Shown here: positions 63,366-64,000 of the stretch, piece after piece | How the letters are laid out: every line of letters starts with the position of its first letter | How positions within the stretch are numbered: position 1 is the first letter of the stretch | Origin: Pseudochrobactrum sp. sp1633 | GTDB taxonomy: Bacteria; Pseudomonadota; Alphaproteobacteria; Rhizobiales; Rhizobiaceae | Assembly (NCBI RefSeq): GCF_030376605.1 | Contig: NZ_JARRAE010000003.1 | Coordinates: 186,001 to 250,000, forward strand | Direction of reading: 5' to 3' | Length of the DNA stretch: 64,000 nucleotides | Notes under the pieces: model-generated | Seen by the model: the letters and a program-made list of their open reading frames with translations, nothing else | Databases searched by the model: none | Told to the model about the DNA's origin: nothing | Program-made: the position numbers and the translations under genes

Positions 63366-64000
63366 ATGACTTTTCCGCTGAAATCCCGCCGCCCGATCGT
63401 TAGCACTTCAATGCGACGCGCTTTTTTAACAACGGCCATTGCTGCTGTGACGGGAGCAGCCGTTCTGGTTCCGGTGCAAAGCGCCGGTGCCGCCAGTAAT
63501 CTGATGGATTTGTTTCGTCAGAAGCGTGAGGCGCGGGAATTGCAGAACCAGCAGGTTGTTCCGCCAGCACCACAGATGCAACAGGCTAATCCTGCTCCAC
63601 GGGCTGCAAAACCTGCTAAACCAGTAATACAAGCTGTTAAAGCTGTGGCTGTTAAAGGCCCGCAAGTTTATGACTACCGGCCTGAGAAGCTTGTAAAAGT
63701 CGATTTTACGGCTGTTGATATGCAGCTGACCGCTGCCATCCCTGATAATGATGCGGGTGGCGCTGTATTGGTGCCTTCCGTATTATATAGCGAGACTGCT
63801 GATTTTATCAGCACTTTGCCGCAGCGTGCTGAGGGGCTGATGAAATCGCCTGCTCAGAAAGCACTGGCAGAAACAGACACAGCTCTGGTGACTGCTGTTC
63901 TGGATGCAATGAAATCCACGGGTGTGAAGGCCGAACAATCTGTCGCTGAGGCCATTGTCACTTTCTATGCAACCGAGCAGGCATTGCTATGGTCTGACGG
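63366..64000 (+). CDS. Secreted protein, probable L,D-transpeptidase N-terminal part (cut by window end)
   Basis: Reading from the ATG at 63366 the frame stays open for 211 codons to the window edge, so the 3' end is missing. A basic N-terminus and hydrophobic segment (about 16-42, AFLTTAIAAVTGAAVLVPV, ending SAGAA) form a signal peptide. A Gln/Pro/Ala/Lys-rich linker (about 60-100) leads to YDYRPEKLVKVDFTAVD. Near the cut it reads AIVTFYATEQALLWSD, which resembles the FYA.R...P.W scaffold segment of large YcbB-type L,D-transpeptidases. The YkuD catalytic domain, if present, lies outside. Identity is a moderate-confidence inference; the gene itself is well supported. Confidence 0.7.
   Translation, partial: MTFPLKSRRPIVSTSMRRAFLTTAIAAVTGAAVLVPVQSAGAASNLMDLFRQKREARELQNQQVVPPAPQMQQANPAPRAAKPAKPVIQAVKAVAVKGPQVYDYRPEKLVKVDFTAVDMQLTAAIPDNDAGGAVLVPSVLYSETADFISTLPQRAEGLMKSPAQKALAETDTALVTAVLDAMKSTGVKAEQSVAEAIVTFYATEQALLWSD

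Overview
This window is a chromosomal stretch from an alphaproteobacterium of the Rhizobiales (Hyphomicrobiales), most likely Brucellaceae or a close relative such as an Ochrobactrum/Pseudochrobactrum-type organism. Four signs point there. The blocks ppiD-trpD-trpC-moaC-moeA-lexA and rpsB-tsf-pyrH-frr-uppS-cdsA-rseP-bamA-lpxD-fabZ-lpxA-lpxI-lpxB look like known rhizobial gene orders. LexA is preceded by a GTTC-N7-GTTC operator. LpxI replaces LpxH, and an EipB (DUF1849) protein and a DUF1489 protein are present. GC content looks close to half by eye, lower than typical Brucella. Genus-level placement is inference.

Layout. Positions 1-13 kb, mostly minus strand: gltA, gltX, divergent comEC (+), then the ppiD-trpD-trpC-moaC-moeA run and SOS-regulated lexA. 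13-18.3 kb, plus strand: tpiA, secG, an L,D-transpeptidase, pyrG, kdsA. 18.3-23.6 kb, accessory-looking: a TonB-dependent haem-type receptor (-), an Lrp/AsnC regulator (-), and divergent arginase and ornithine cyclodeaminase (+), an arginine-to-proline route. 23.6-33 kb: DUF1489, a small unknown gene, a D,D-carboxypeptidase with SPOR domain, clpS-clpA, a CoA transferase, azlC-azlD. 33-36 kb, minus strand: RidA, a glycerophosphodiesterase, a FemAB-like protein and a HIT hydrolase. 36-38 kb: eipB and an old yellow enzyme. 38.5-53.3 kb, plus strand: translation factors, then undecaprenyl and CDP-DAG synthesis, RseP, BamA and lipid A enzymes, i.e. an envelope-building block. 53.4-57.2 kb, minus strand: a polar amino-acid ABC importer with two paralogous binding proteins, two permeases and no ATPase. 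57.5-60.8 kb, minus strand: molybdenum cofactor genes moaA, mobA, mobB around a DMT permease. 61-64 kb: a DUF971 gene, fumA (-) and the start of a second, L,D-transpeptidase-like secreted protein cut by the window end.

Most of the window is ordinary housekeeping DNA. I found no CRISPR array, insertion sequence, prophage, tRNA or rRNA, and no convincing new multi-gene system. The best leads are non-coding: families of palindromic intergenic repeats, a foldable rpsB leader, a hairpin that buries the lpxD ribosome-binding site, a nested palindrome before bamA, tandem repeats at the clpS start, and a duplicated binding-protein gene that kept its own leader and terminator.
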